A stretch of 64,000 bases of DNA from Amphiduros pacificus (Eukaryota > Annelida > Polychaeta > Phyllodocida > Hesionidae): contig OX439000.1 in NCBI GenBank assembly GCA_949316495.1, forward strand, positions 54,412,220 to 54,476,219. The letters are read 5' to 3'. The notes beneath the pieces were generated by a model. It had not been told where the DNA came from. It worked only from the letters and a program-made list of their open reading frames with translations, and made no database searches. Made by a program: the position numbers and the translations under genes. Numbering within the stretch: the stretch's first letter is position 1; the number at the start of each line of letters is the position of its first letter. This document shows, piece by piece, positions 12,258-59,052 of this stretch.

Positions 12258-12994
12258 TTCACCAGAGATGGTAAGATTCCAGTTATGGGGTCTCCCAGTT
12301 ATGTTAAGATGCCAGTTATTGGGTCTACAAGGTATGTTAAGATACCAGTTATGGGGTCTGCCAGAGATGGTAAGATACCAGTTATGGGGTCTGCCAGATA
12401 TGGTAAGATTCCAGTTATGGGGTCTGCCAGAGATGGTAAGATACCAGTTATGGGGTCTGCCAGAGATGGTAAGATACCATTTATGGGGTCTGCCAGAGAT
12501 GGTAAGATACCAGTTATGGGGTCTGCCAGAGATGGTAAGATACCAGTTATGGGGTCTGCCAGATATGGTAAGATACCAGTTATGGGGTCTCCAAGGTATG
12601 TTAAGATACCAGTTATGGGGTCTGCCAGAGATGGTAAGATACCAGTTATGGGGTCTGCCAGATATGGTAATATACCAGTTATGGGGTCTCCAAGGTATGT
12701 TAAGATACCAGTTATGGGGTCTGCCAGAGATGGTAAGATACCAGTTATGGGGTCTGCCAGAGATGGTAAGATACCAGTTATGGGGTCTGCCAGAGATGGT
12801 AAGATACCAGTTATTGGGTCTGCCAGAAATGGTAAGATACCAGTTATAGGGTCTGCCAGAAATGGTAAGATACCAGTTATGGTGTCTGCCAGAGATGGTA
12901 AGATACCAGTTATGGGGTCTGCCAGAGATGGTAAGATACCAGTTATGGGGTCTGCCAGAGATGGTAAGATACCAGTTATGGGGTCTGCCAGAGA
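12258..12994. repeat. 33-bp minisatellite, about 22 copies
   Basis: The unit contains AGATGGTAAGATACCAGTTA and TGGGGTCTGCC. It starts about 50 bp after the 74-bp array ends. Because 33 is a multiple of three and the unit has few stops, it shows 11-residue repeats in two frames on each strand. No start, splice or family evidence supports translation. Confidence 0.96.
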
Positions 12995-15822
12995 TGTTGA
13001 TGTGGAGGACAATAATTGGTCTGCGGAAGATTAGCAACGTTTCTGCCTGAATTTGAAGACAATGAAAGTATCTAGAATAAGTCATCAGACATATAAAGTG
13101 AAGTTGATAGCCAGTTAGACGCTTTGAGTCAGCAGAATCCACTGTTTAATAGTAAGGTTGTTGAACTCACTCGATAATTTGTCATTCTTCTGCAGGTGGC
13201 GCTGTGGTGCATCACTTAATTGCGTGTAACCCGTTTACCGAAGATCACATACTGCCAGCCCACAAATCTTCCTCTGGTCACGTGACGCAACAGGTTTGTT
13301 TTACAATATAAGTGACTAAAACAGAAACAGAAGATGGAGTGCCGTGTACATATCATTTATTTTTAATAAGGTAGATTTTCACTTTACCTTGGATCACATG
13401 GAAAACGTTTTACGTGTGTTACAGATAGAATTGGAGCTGCAATTGTTTTAAATGTTGATAATTCTTGACACCAGGTTCTGGTATTAAGATATATGACAAG
13501 CATATGGATGGCAGAGTGAACCCAATATCAAGTCAAATGTCACCCCGGGCGAATGGCTGCATGGTTATTACTATTTATTAACTATTGAAGTCATTTCATG
13601 CGGAGACACTGGGATGTGTATACCAGCACATTGGCTCCACACCAAAGCCACAGTCAATACAATGTTCCAAACATGAGTATTTTGCTTTTTCATCTAGTTG
13701 TACGGATACGATGACTATGCATTACAGGTGTTTTCTTGTTTCCAGAATATGATGATAAAGTTACACAAAGGTTGAGTAAAATTACTATGCATCACTAATG
13801 GACTTTCCCTGTATGTAGGGTATGTCACTGTTCCTTCATGATACCGTTGAAAGTAACATTATTATTAGCATTCAGGAATTGCCCTTTTTGCATGATATTA
13901 TATCATGTAAAAGATTTCCCACAGACTGCCCATTATGAAGAATTCATCCTGTGTGATATAAGAACCTTTCTACGTTACCATATGCGTGTTGTGTTTTTTT
14001 CTAATCCCATGGATTTTGTGTCATACTGGGGATTTTCTTGACCTGGTTGACGATATTAGCTGTGAATCTTGTTTTTTTATTCAATTATGATGTTGTATCA
14101 TATCATTTTAATACAGGGAATCAGGACAAGTTTGAAAGAATTGATGACCAATACATTAATAACAAAGTGTTAATCTCATGCACTCACCTCACAGGAAGAT
14201 CATAAATCGCATAACAAAGTGTAATTTTGATCTACAACAAAACAGTGAGAAATGGGTGAGGATATGATCTCCTGCAAGTGCAAGTCACACGGCCCACCTG
14301 CATAGAGTCAAGGAAGTCATAAAGGGTGCAACCCAATACAGAAATACTTTGCCAAGCCAAATGTGCCACAGAAGTGCGTACCTAAATTCCCTTGACAGAT
14401 ATATATCTCTTTGTCCCACAATTGTCCCAAAATATCTCCCATCTGCAAGGAACATCTACTGAGATGAATATCATTATTGATAACCATAATTGACACAAAC
14501 ATCTCAGGAATGGAAGTTTGAACCATATAGATAAACTGCAGACAAGGGTCTGCAGAAGCTAACATCTCATATGCAGGACATGGTCTTTAGTTGCGGGTTG
14601 ATATTATGTTTTTGGACTAATTTGGACACTGTCTATATCTTGAGGTATAATCTTGTGGCTGGATCATGGTTGGCACTTAGCCTGAGTGACCTGGCATGGA
14701 CCTGCAGCCAGGACCGACTCCTACACAGCCCCACAGTGGATACTATCTGCGCACTGTGGGCCTGGCTGGCTACACCAGCCCATACCATCATTCTATGAAT
14801 CATGGGCCATTAAGCTAAGACCAAAGATACGTAACTTATTTAATGAACAAATGTTGGTCTGTACTTTTTTGGAGCCATATCAGGGAAGATGAGAAATGCC
14901 AATGGACACTGCACCTTTATTTTTATTTTAAAGTATTATCCTGCCTTAAAAGAACTCGTAATGCTCTGTATGTTACAGCAGGCCATGCAGGTGCCAAAAT
15001 AGACAGTTATAGAAAAATACATTTTAACATTCCCCCCAAAAATGAAAATCAGTAAAGATATTATTCACATATAACAGAATGTGCACAAAAGTAACCAAAA
15101 TAAACATCACAGATTAAGCATGTTCAAATGGTCAACATCGTAATGGATAGTGCTGACATGGAAATAGACCAGTTTAGTCAATTGTATACTAATTAATTAA
15201 TGTATTATTTTCAAAGTGGATATTATGAAAGACGTTAAAAATTTTAGATAGAAATGAAAAAAATATTGATGGTAACAGCAAATATCAACAATTATCACTG
15301 GTTTAACCACATGAGAGATCCGTATTTAAGACAGAAGAGAAATGAAAAAAAAAAAGAAACATGCAAGCCAAAAGAATGATCCACAAATTACTTAAAAATG
15401 TTCTTCCAACTAAGGTTTTAGAAACAGAAATTATCTTAATCAAAAGAGACCTTATAGATACTTCATTATTAACTGTGTACCGTGTATCCAAAGAAAGTTG
15501 CAAGAAAAAAATCTAAATGCTATGGCAATAATGTTTGCAGAAACCAAGATCTTTTTTATAAAGAATCATGATGTACAGAGTAGGTCTGCAACAGATTATC
15601 ATCCATTTTTTTCCTTGAAGAAAATAACACAGTATAATCATTCACATGTTCTTCCCCCAAACCTTAATCAACACAGATTTTGGATTAAAACTCAACTGCA
15701 GTAAAACTCATCTGACATGATTAATGGACACACCTGCAACAAACACACCAGATGCTGTGCCACTGGACTTTCATTTGTATGCATGCAAATAAAGATAGGG
15801 TTAACATCATACACAGAGATAC
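12995..15822. other. Unique non-coding sequence
   Basis: No reading frame above 82 codons and no family match. The sequence around 13,190-13,290 is CpG-containing with CACGTGAC. CpG density falls off through this part towards the gene. Confidence 0.5.
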
Positions 15823-16427
15823 AGGTAACTGCTGACTCAACTATACCCTAAGGTAACAGTAATGGTCACTATCAAAACAACAAGTAAGTGTTGCTTCAAC
15901 TATACCCTAAGGTAACAGTAATGGTCACTAGCAAAACAACAATTAAGTGTTGCTTCAACTATACCCTAAAGTAACAGTAATGGCCACTATCAAAACACCA
16001 ATTAAGTGTTGCTTCAACTATACCCTAAAGTAACAGTAATGGCCACCATCAAAACAACAAGTAAGTGTTACTTCAAATATACCCTAAAGTAACAGTAATG
16101 GCCACTATCAAAACACCAATTAAGTGTTGCTTCAACTATACCCTAAAGTAACAGTAATGGCCACCATCAAAACAACAAGTAAGTGTTACTTCAAATATAC
16201 CCTAAAGTAACAGTAATGGCCACTATCAAAACACCAATTAAGTGTTGCTTCAACTATACCCTAAAGTAACAGTAATGGCCACCATCAAAACAACAAGTAA
16301 GTGTTACTTCAAATATACCCTAAAGTAACAGTAATGGCCACCATCAAAACAACAAGTAAGTGTTGCTTCAACCCTAAAGTAACAGTAATGGCCACCATCA
16401 AAACAACAAGTAAGTGTTGCTTCAACT
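15823..16427. repeat. 59-bp minisatellite, partly dimeric, about 10 copies
   Basis: The unit contains ATACCCTAAAGTAACAGTAA and TGGCCACYATCAAAACAMCA. Central copies alternate between a CACTATC..CACCAATTAAG type and a CACCATC..CAACAAGTAAG type, a 118-bp dimer. The last copies lose the alternation and are shortened. Confidence 0.95.
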
Positions 16428-19400
16428 AACTATGCATGCATATAACATGGATGATCATGAGCAAGTGCAACTTAATGCAGACATGGAGAGACACAAGACA
16501 TGTGGCACACAGAAAAAAACATTGATGAAGTAGACAACTACCTCTGAAGCATATGGCGTGGAAAACAATAATGTTGACGAACATGCAAACACACACACAT
16601 ACACCTCGTATTAACAAACAATCCTACCTAGTTGTCTGGGATATAGACCACATATTCAGGGTATAGGAACAGCAGTCTTTCCTTTAAAGTATACACCAAG
16701 ATTTCGGATTTTTTTTTTACAAATTGACTAGAGGCCAAATCAAGTTTTTATGAATTACACATCATTATAAAATATGTATTATGCTGCTCTGGTGCCATAT
16801 TGAATATATGCTTAAAATGATACAAAAAAAGATAACAGCAAATATTGACCCATCATTCCAGATGGCAGTGATCACTTTATCAAGGGCAAATTTTTGATAG
16901 GTTTGGTAACAGCATATCAGAAGCTTTGAAATTGTTCTCAGTGAAACCATTGCATATAAAACATGCTGAATAATTCTTTGAACTTAAGTATTTCATTAAT
17001 ATTTTGCACCTGATAATCACTGACATAAAGTTCTGCATGTGGACTGTGTAGGTTTGCAGTAACCCAATTAATGGCCAATGGTAGAGTGGTTGTTAGGTTG
17101 GCTGCTGCAAGGCCAGACTCTCTGACTCCTGGACCAACAGAGTAAGCAACCAAGCTATTGATTAACCAACACGCTGTGTTGTACTTTCTTTGGCATTACA
17201 CAGACACCAGGCAGCCAAAATGATACACTTGATATGCTGCAATGTGAGAAAGTACAACAGTTAGTCTGTATAATTAACCAATATTAGATGGTTGAAGATC
17301 ATAACATCATTTCTATGATATCTCCTTCCTAAAATAAATGAAGCCAAATTGGATGTAGTTCTCAACTGCTGTAAATCATTACTGCTCACTGTGGCTATGT
17401 ACCTGCAGTGTCTCATTTTTTCTATATTTACAGTTCTGTGTAACTTGTGTCAGTAGTTATGTTTTATTGCTGCTCTGTCTGAAGCCTGCAGATTGGCGTC
17501 TCTGCAGGAAACGCCAGATGACGTCACAAGTTGGTCTGTGACCTGTAGGGAGGCCACTCCAGAGCTAGAGGACAAGACCAGCAACTCGTGGCCTTTGATT
17601 TGCAGCATTACACAGTCACATTGTCTACCAACTTGTGAGAAAACCATTTTGAGCTGATGGCACAGGCCTGGTGTCTCCAGAGAGCAAGCCAGGGTGGCGC
17701 AGTTGAAGCAAACAGAGTACAGCTTGTGTGTGCCACACATATGCAGGTCAGAGACACTTGAAGTAAGGGCAGGATACATCATAGATGCATGATGCTACTC
17801 AGCCCTGTAGACCAAACCACCGGAGTCACAGTGTCTACAGCCATCTTACAGTCACAATCTATAACCATTGACCACAGCTATTTCGTGGCAACCATAATCA
17901 GAATCTGGAGACTTTGACCATTAAGAAGGATGCCTTCCCATGGGAACATTATCACTTCAGAATCGATCATAGAATATCTTATATTGTGTTTTTTTATATA
18001 ATCTTGCCGGAGTACTACAAATGTTGTCCATTCATTTTGGAATCATCTGTTGAGTGACATGGAAAATTGCATTGCTCAATACAGAAAAATTGGCAGAAAT
18101 TTAATTTCTTAATTATTGATTTATTTTTTTAATTTTTTTTAAAAACAGATTTAGTTCCATGAATTCTTCCGATAGCGTAAATATGAACATAGAGGCAAAT
18201 GTATAGTTGTTGTTCTGATAATCTTTTTATTCTTTCACATCTCATCATAATTTGTATCTGTTATTTAGAATGCTTCAACATTTATACACAATGGTATAAT
18301 TTAAATCTCAGGGAAAAAAATATTCATTTTGGTGGTGAATGGATAGGAAGGGAGTTGTTGCAGTTTCTTTCTTTCATTTTTAAAGGGTGCCTGGAACTTT
18401 TTTTATCCAAATCATTGGGTAGGTAGGGGCAAAAGGTGATGATGAGAAACTAGATCTTTTTTTCATGCCTGATCTTTTGCAAATGCTTTTGAAATGTTGT
18501 TGTTTTTGAAAAGCAGAGAGACATCCCATTGACAAATAAGGAGACATGACTAGCTGCAGCCATGCTCTTGTGCACAGGTGTGAGTAGGTGTGTGGACCAG
18601 TTTGTCACCTGAACTTCTCCGTCTCCAAGATGAAGTGCCAAGAAGTGAGGCCGCAGTCGGAGAGTCTGTCGAGCCATGTGAGATAGGCTTAATGACTATA
18701 TGATCTGTGTGCGAGCCTGTGCTTGGTGACAAGCAGGCTGTGTCATTGTAGAAGCTGTGAGCATGTCTTGTGTTTGTGGTGCCAGGCCTCTGCCAGTGTA
18801 TGGAGGGCAGCTCCCTTACTTTGTGAGCATCTCCACCAGAGTCAGAGCCTGGGATGCCACCAAGCCCTACGTTGTCCACGTGTGTGCTGGTGCCAGACTT
18901 GTGGAGACACGCTGTGTTGACCAATGGGTCCCGAGTTGTTGTGTAGTGATGGAGAGGGTGGAGACCAGGAGCAGATGGCACAGATGACCCCAGACTGGCT
19001 GGCCTCTTCTCTCACACCACCTTTAAACATTGCCTGTTTCCTCAACATTTTATATTTATATATATGCATGCATAAATTTTTAGAATAAATTCATTAAACA
19101 ACACAGATGTTGTGTGTGATAAAAATGGATATTATTAATGCACTCTGAATCAAATGCATGTAAATGTAGAATGCAGCATTGAAGTGAAGTGACATCATAG
19201 TGTACAGTTCATGTAAGAACTAAATAGGCAGTACAGCATTTAATATTTCATTATTATATACTTCACTTACACGAATGACTGATAAATTGTGTTTTGTGTG
19301 ACTCATTATTAATATGTCTTGTTTGTGGTTTCCAGTTGAAGGCTCCACTTGTCTCTCAAACCTGAGCGATGAGTACATCAAGCAATAGTTGCGACAACAC

Positions 19401-22046
19401 ACCAAAAAGTTTCTTTGATGTTTTTCTGGGTTGGCGCCATGGTTAAAACATGGTGGTATGGTTGCATACATCATGTGTGGTGGGGCTGGCGACTGCCCAG
19501 GTCTGAACATTGTACCTGCTGAGGGATGCAGCATCCTGCCCATCACATCACGCTTCACTGCATACTCACAGATTACACAAAATACATACTCTCAACACCA
19601 TTGTTTTCTTTAATGAGGTGTATTCCAATTTGAAGAGCATTATCTTCCCCACAAAGCCACTATTTAGTACTCTGCTTTACACCTAATCTTTAAAATATGC
19701 ATATAATATGGCACACAAGGTACAAATGGAAATATTTCAATTTATAGTTCTAATCCTCAGTTATTTAAATATAAATAGTTTGTTTATCCTTCTCTTTCAT
19801 TTCCAATCTCCCATGATTCATCTCTTTCCAGAAAAAAAAAATCTTCACAAACAGCGTAGAATTAAATGGTAGACAAAACAATTCAATCTATAGACGAGGT
19901 AGGTAAGGGTGGCCATTTCTCAGGAGGGAAAGCTGTGAGTAGTGGAGTGACATGTGCCTATGTCAATCCTATACATCCCACTGACGAAGCCCTGCCAGCC
20001 TGCCAGCCATGTATCCCTGCCCTAAGTGCCCATGTCTTGTTGCACAAGTTAGGTCATTAATAAAGAGCCTTTGCCAGTACATGGGCAGCTTTCAGCACGG
20101 CAGGCCAGTAGCCACACAGTCGGGCTGGCTGCATATTTGCTTTGAAGCTGAAGACGTGTGCCGTCAAAACAGCCCCCCATCAGCACCAGGCCCACCTAGG
20201 AAGCTCCCATCAGGCTGCAGTGACAAGACACAAACGTCCACACGACTCACTACCAACATCTCCATCTCTCACACACCAGCATTTATCATTTAACAACACA
20301 ACACATGAAAGACCTTCAAAGCCTGCACCTTGAGGGCTCCCACACATGGCTGAACAAACATTCAAAACTCTCACCTGATTGTATTCTTTAAATATCTTCT
20401 TGTTGATATTCAAAATTATACACAAAATAAAAAATATTTAATAATCTACTTTCAGCAAGGTCATTTTCATTACCTGTACAAGTTATAAATGTGTGTTGGG
20501 AGTGGGAGCCAAATCTCTATGTTATCAAAACAGTTTAGTACATTTTACTCTCAAAATTAAACCTGATTTTTGCTTTTTATTTAAGGGGTACACATCATCA
20601 TTAATCTTAGTGGCACTTAACTCTAGTCCAGGACACTTATTTTCTAAAATAATAAAGGACAGTTATTATTTGCTATTTATATCAAACAAACATAAAATAT
20701 ATATTTTTAAAAATATTTTTATTCTCATATATTTCGAACCATTGTAGCCAATAAATGAGGTCACTTTATTCCTCATTTCTCATCTTTTACATCAACAATA
20801 AATCCTGTACAAATCCCTGGACACAGCACTGTCAACCACCTCAAACTGGTCATATTTGTCAAATAAATAGTTCTCATATTTCATTTTATGCTTGAAATAC
20901 TTAAATATAGTTCAAATTTCACTTGTGTTAAAACAGATGAGTAGTTTTTGTATGCCGTCTATGATTAATATAAACTCATTCGCTTATATTCAGCAATGAA
21001 CCATGCATTAGTATTTGTGCTTGGTACACTTTACATACAACTTCAAGCTTGGCATACAGATAATACAGTCTCACAACTGTAAAACAATCAATATTGCAAC
21101 AACTAAATATTGTTCAACTATTATGTAAATGATGCAATTACATATTGTTAACAACCAATTGTTTCCAGAAAGCATGTGAGTTTATCCTTTCAATAATGAT
21201 TGACCCATCCCAACAAGTGTGACTTTCATACAGCATGGCCTGTATATACTGTTGGGGTATGTGTGTTTTTTTTAAATCCCATAAAATGAAAATATATGAA
21301 AATACATGTTAAAGTAATGTTATTGTAAGGAAAAATCTTGTGTTCCTGAATCTTGTGTTCCTGAATCTGCTACTAACAAAACGTTTGCAAGAAAGTAAGA
21401 TTATTTCTTTGAATTACCTTGAATCAATTCTGTCAATGGAATATTTAGACTTATCAATGATGTTTGGAATAACAGGACTTTAACTAAGAACTTTGTAATG
21501 CACTTTTGTGTTTAAATTTAATGATAAAATGTGAGCTTTCCATCATTGTGATTACACCAATTTATCTTTCACCTTATCAAATACACTGATGTGCCATATC
21601 TGATTCTTTCTTGTTTAATACTGATTGGTGAACTATGAACAGATACCAATATTATTTACTGATAAAATTAATGAATCAAAATTTAATAAAACATTTTGTT
21701 TACATAAATCACTTCTAAATCACCACAGAAGAACCATTCCTTGAAAGCTATACTTTTATGGGTTTATTATACATCAGCTGCATTATTTGATGACATTAAC
21801 CTTGATGGGGCAACATTCTTGCAGATTCCATAGGAAGACGTTAGCATCATTTGCATTTCATAAAATTCTGAATTAACAATTTCAAAATCTTAGAAAAAAA
21901 GATATTGAACACCAAGTTGCAGATTTTTTTGTGCATAAAACAGCTTCATAACAATTTCTTGACAAACAGAACAAATGGCACATCTGACCAATCACAAGGT
22001 GGTTGACAGCAAAACGTGAAGTCAATGAAATGGTTGACACACAATC
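16428..22046. other. Non-coding 3' flank of the Smad gene
   Basis: This is AT-rich sequence with scattered GC-richer patches. The patch at 17,450-17,800 includes a perfect TGACGTCA (17,519), and others lie at 18.55-18.98 and 19.9-20.25 kb. Frames there (up to 143 codons) overlap on both strands and match nothing known. Confidence 0.5.
17078..17145 (+). mobile_element. Possible second decayed tRNA-like sequence
   Basis: AATGGTAGAGTGGTTG resembles an A box and CTCTGACTCCTGG resembles a decayed B box. The body does not fold into a full cloverleaf by eye. It is possibly a SINE head. Confidence 0.2.
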
Positions 22047-22052
22047 TTTATT
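22047..22052 (-). terminator. Candidate polyadenylation signal of the inhibitory Smad
   Basis: TTTATT on the plus strand is AATAAA on the gene's strand. It lies 1.26 kb past the stop codon and was the first canonical signal I found downstream. Further AATAAA copies occur near 21.76 and 20.77 kb, so the true 3' end could be farther. No transcript evidence is available. Confidence 0.3.
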
Positions 22053-23307
22053 TGTTCCCATTTTAATTGACTTTCTGATTTCCCAGTTGAGGACATGTCA
22101 TAATATTTCAATACTGAGGTTTTCTGAATAATTGTGATGAACAAAATCCCTTAAATTGTCAAAACCTTAAAGCTTATCAGACCCCTATCAATATTGTGTG
22201 AATTTGACAAAATTAAAATGTTTGAGGTGTTAAATTATCCTTTTTAAATGTCACTTTTTCAATTACCCCGTCTTTTGTATGAATCAAATTTGTGAGTTGA
22301 TCTATTTGTGGGTGTCAAAATTATCTGAAGACAAATTGATCACATTAATATTAATGAAATCAGTTTCTAGGATCTTTAGTTTTGTGTATCAATCATTTCA
22401 TTTTTCTTTTTGTACATGTTTTGCTCTATCATCAGCTGTGTGCATCATAACAAATTGCACCATTTTATCTTATAAATTACATTATACAAAAGTGGTCAAT
22501 ATGTACAATATCATATATATAAAATATCCTATACACTCTAAGGTCTGTCTGTCTGTACCCTCCTCAGTCACCGATGCTCATACCCAAGGAGCTAGTAATT
22601 GGCTCAGTTACTCACTAGGTGGCAGCACAAAGCTTGATCCGATGCATAGTAAGGAGACAGAGAGGAGACAACAATGTACACTGGCTTATACATGTCACAT
22701 CCAACAAAAGAAAATGAACCAAGTCTTAGAAGAAAACTCCATAACTGAAAATGCCAAATTTGAGTATCATATTTCTATACATCTCATTCTATAAATACAC
22801 AAATTTACAATTCATTTGATACTCTAAATGTTAGTTATTATTTCATCTTATTGTTTATGACAAGGATCATTTTCTTGTGTAGAATGGAAGAGAGTTACAT
22901 GAGGACAAAGTGAAGTAAAGGCACTTAGACTCGGCCTGCTGCCCTGCACCCTTGTACTCACATGGGGAGACAGCACTCCCAACTTCTGTCTTATTCACTG
23001 TTATGGTTGTATCTACATATGAATGATTGTATGGTAATCCAATTTTGACAGAGATGACTCCATAAACCCGATGAGTGTTGTTATAATATAGGATAGTCCA
23101 ATGTAGTGTGCGTGGTAGTGGCAGATGCATCCTGCCCATCCTGTCATGGGTTGATGCAGCACTGTTACCTTACGAGCGATGTGTTCCCTGAACACGGAGG
23201 CCTCAAGGGATAGTACTATCCCATAGCAGTGTTCCACCCGTCACCATAAAGTGGCACCACTGTATCACAAGACTTAGAACCCGAATTTGCCCACAGGGGG
23301 CGCTTCA
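22053..23307 (-). other. Probable 3' UTR of the inhibitory Smad
   Basis: This sequence follows the stop codon up to the first AATAAA found. Short frames within it match nothing known. Its extent depends on which polyadenylation site is used. Confidence 0.4.
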
Positions 23308-57505
<34,198 letters not shown>

Positions 57506-58806
57506 GAAACATTGGTGCTGGGGTTGATTTTGGTTTTCATTCACACTTAAACACGAGCACTCCACGATGGGATGATGTGTATGTTTGCTGGCTGTGTACA
57601 GCCTCAGAAGAGTTTAGATTACACCTCAAGTACTCCCGGAGCCACTGGCACACCACCGTGTCTGCTCCCAGCCACAACCCTCAGCCACCTCAACAATTCG
57701 CCTGTTATCTGCACAATTACACATCAAAAAGCGCCAAGATGTGGTTCACGTATTCCTTACACCATGCTGAACAATCCTACATACTTGTTATTCCATAGTT
57801 ATCAAATAAATCGTACAAAATATCTGCACATTTCTGTAAAACCTTGTCCCGTTCACTACCCACGTTAGTAGTCACTCCAAAACATCAGTACAGCTACAGC
57901 AAAAGTGGAACAAGCCCATTTGCTGCGAGGGGTGTTATGGCAGAGGTCATCACGTACCGGGTCAAGCACGCAATATATTTCTTTGTGCGACATGCAAATG
58001 TATGACAGTTGTGTTTCAGATTATTGAACAATATACTCTCAAATATGAGCGACTGTTATATGAAATAAGAGACAATTATAATGTTCACTTGTGCACGGTA
58101 AGCTAGCTGCTACCCCTATGGAGAGAAGCAGATCGCATACAAGTTCAACAGCTCCTCAGCCCGGCTCCACTCCTATTGGACCATCCAAGTCACATGCTTT
58201 GTCTAGACTTTTTGGCGCGGCCGCTGTCTAAAGTGATTGTTGCGCAAATAACATATCAAATTACTGAATGTACTTGACTTATTCTGTGTATGAGTTGGAT
58301 TCTCTCTCAAATAATGACAGAAAAGTTTAATTTAACCCCCCAAAATTAATTTTAAACAATGTTTAAAGGCCATTGAATCATATTAAATGGCCTTGAAAAG
58401 TATCAAATGCAAGGAGTTGGTTCCTGCTGCCACGGTTCGCGGCATGGACTAATACTCCTCATTTTGCTTTATTTCTCTAATATTATTGAAGAAAGTAATT
58501 GACTACGTTAGTCCTAGGAGGAAATGAAATAGACTAATTGAAACTTTTATTATCACATGTAAATGTGAACATGTTCTCAAATACTTCGAAAATAATGATT
58601 CATTCTATCTGGCATTAAAGCTTCAGTTAAATGAATACAATATAACTAGCGCAAGTTATATTACCCTTCTCTTGGTTTGTTTTTCAAATTTAAATAACTT
58701 TAAAATTTATAATTGACAAAATGTTAAGATGGTAATTAATAATTTAGAAATATAACAAGCCCCTGTTTTTTCGGACCTTAATTTACTTTGCCTTTAGCGA
58801 AGCACA
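57506..58806. promoter_or_regulatory. Inhibitory Smad 5' UTR/promoter region, possibly bidirectional
   Basis: This 1.3-kb interval lies between the Smad start codon and the start of a possible divergent reading frame. It has CpG-containing patches (57,840-58,000 and 58,100-58,260) against a CpG-poor background, a CCAAT box and the Smad-binding element. No TATA box convincingly placed for the Smad gene was found, so the transcription start is not fixed. The part from 58,260 to 58,780 is AT-rich and without recognisable signals. Confidence 0.5.
58201..58229. promoter_or_regulatory. Palindromic Smad-binding element with adjoining GC-rich half
   Basis: GTCTAGAC (58201-58208) is the perfect palindromic Smad-binding element. 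Five T bases then lead to GGCGCG (58214-58219), and another GTCT follows at 58226-58229. AGAC-N5-GGCGCG matches five of six bases of the reverse complement of the GGCGCC-N5-GTCT arrangement known from BMP-responsive elements. Vertebrate SMAD7 promoters carry the same 8-bp palindrome for feedback induction. This site is 696 bp upstream of the Smad start codon. A CCAAT box for the minus strand lies just downstream (ATTGG at 58175-58179). Function is inferred from motif and position. Confidence 0.55.
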
Positions 58807-59052
58807 ATGAGTTCTCCGCGCATACACGTTACAGGGTCCTTTGGCGCGTATCAAATTGGTCCGACGCGCCTTTCATTATCACGAGCACCGTGGCGCCGGC
58901 TGGCCGCGATAACCGTGATAATCGTCATTTTGGTGGACATCAGTACAAGTTATTTTCTGGACATTAACTGGACAGCTCCCTACCCCTGCAGTAAAAGCTT
59001 CAACTGGATCAATATGGTTCAAAAAGGCCCAAGCTTCATAAATATTGTGTGA
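58807..59052 (+). CDS. Possible first exon or small membrane protein, divergent from the Smad gene
   Basis: This 81-codon frame starts at an ATG with A at -3. It has a basic N-terminal part (SLSRAPWRRL) followed by a hydrophobic stretch LAAITVIIVILVDI (about residues 32-45), like a signal anchor of a type II membrane protein. Its first half is rich in CpG and in G/C at third codon positions, unlike the surrounding AT-rich DNA. A GT within TGCAGTAAAAG near 58,990 could be a donor, in which case this would be only exon 1. I do not recognise the sequence, and no second exon was found before the window ends. It may instead be a chance frame in a CpG island. Confidence 0.25.
   Translation: MSSPRIHVTGSFGAYQIGPTRLSLSRAPWRRLAAITVIIVILVDISTSYFLDINWTAPYPCSKSFNWINMVQKGPSFINIV

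Noticed and set aside
11177-12274. Overlapping reading frames of 297-365 codons on the plus strand
   Set aside because: They lie in a 74-bp minisatellite and all three frames are open at once. The unit simply lacks stops.
12246-13142. A 298-codon minus-strand frame with 11-residue repeats
   Set aside because: It is the translation of a 33-bp tandem array, with comparable open frames on the other strand and no family match or gene structure.
17450-18981. Frames of 110 and 143 codons on the minus strand
   Set aside because: They are low-complexity, match nothing known, and overlap frames on the other strand in the same patches.
57506-57565. A longer N-terminus of the Smad starting at GTG (57565)
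   Set aside because: GTG is not a normal eukaryotic start, and the family's conserved N-terminus begins at the ATG at 57505.
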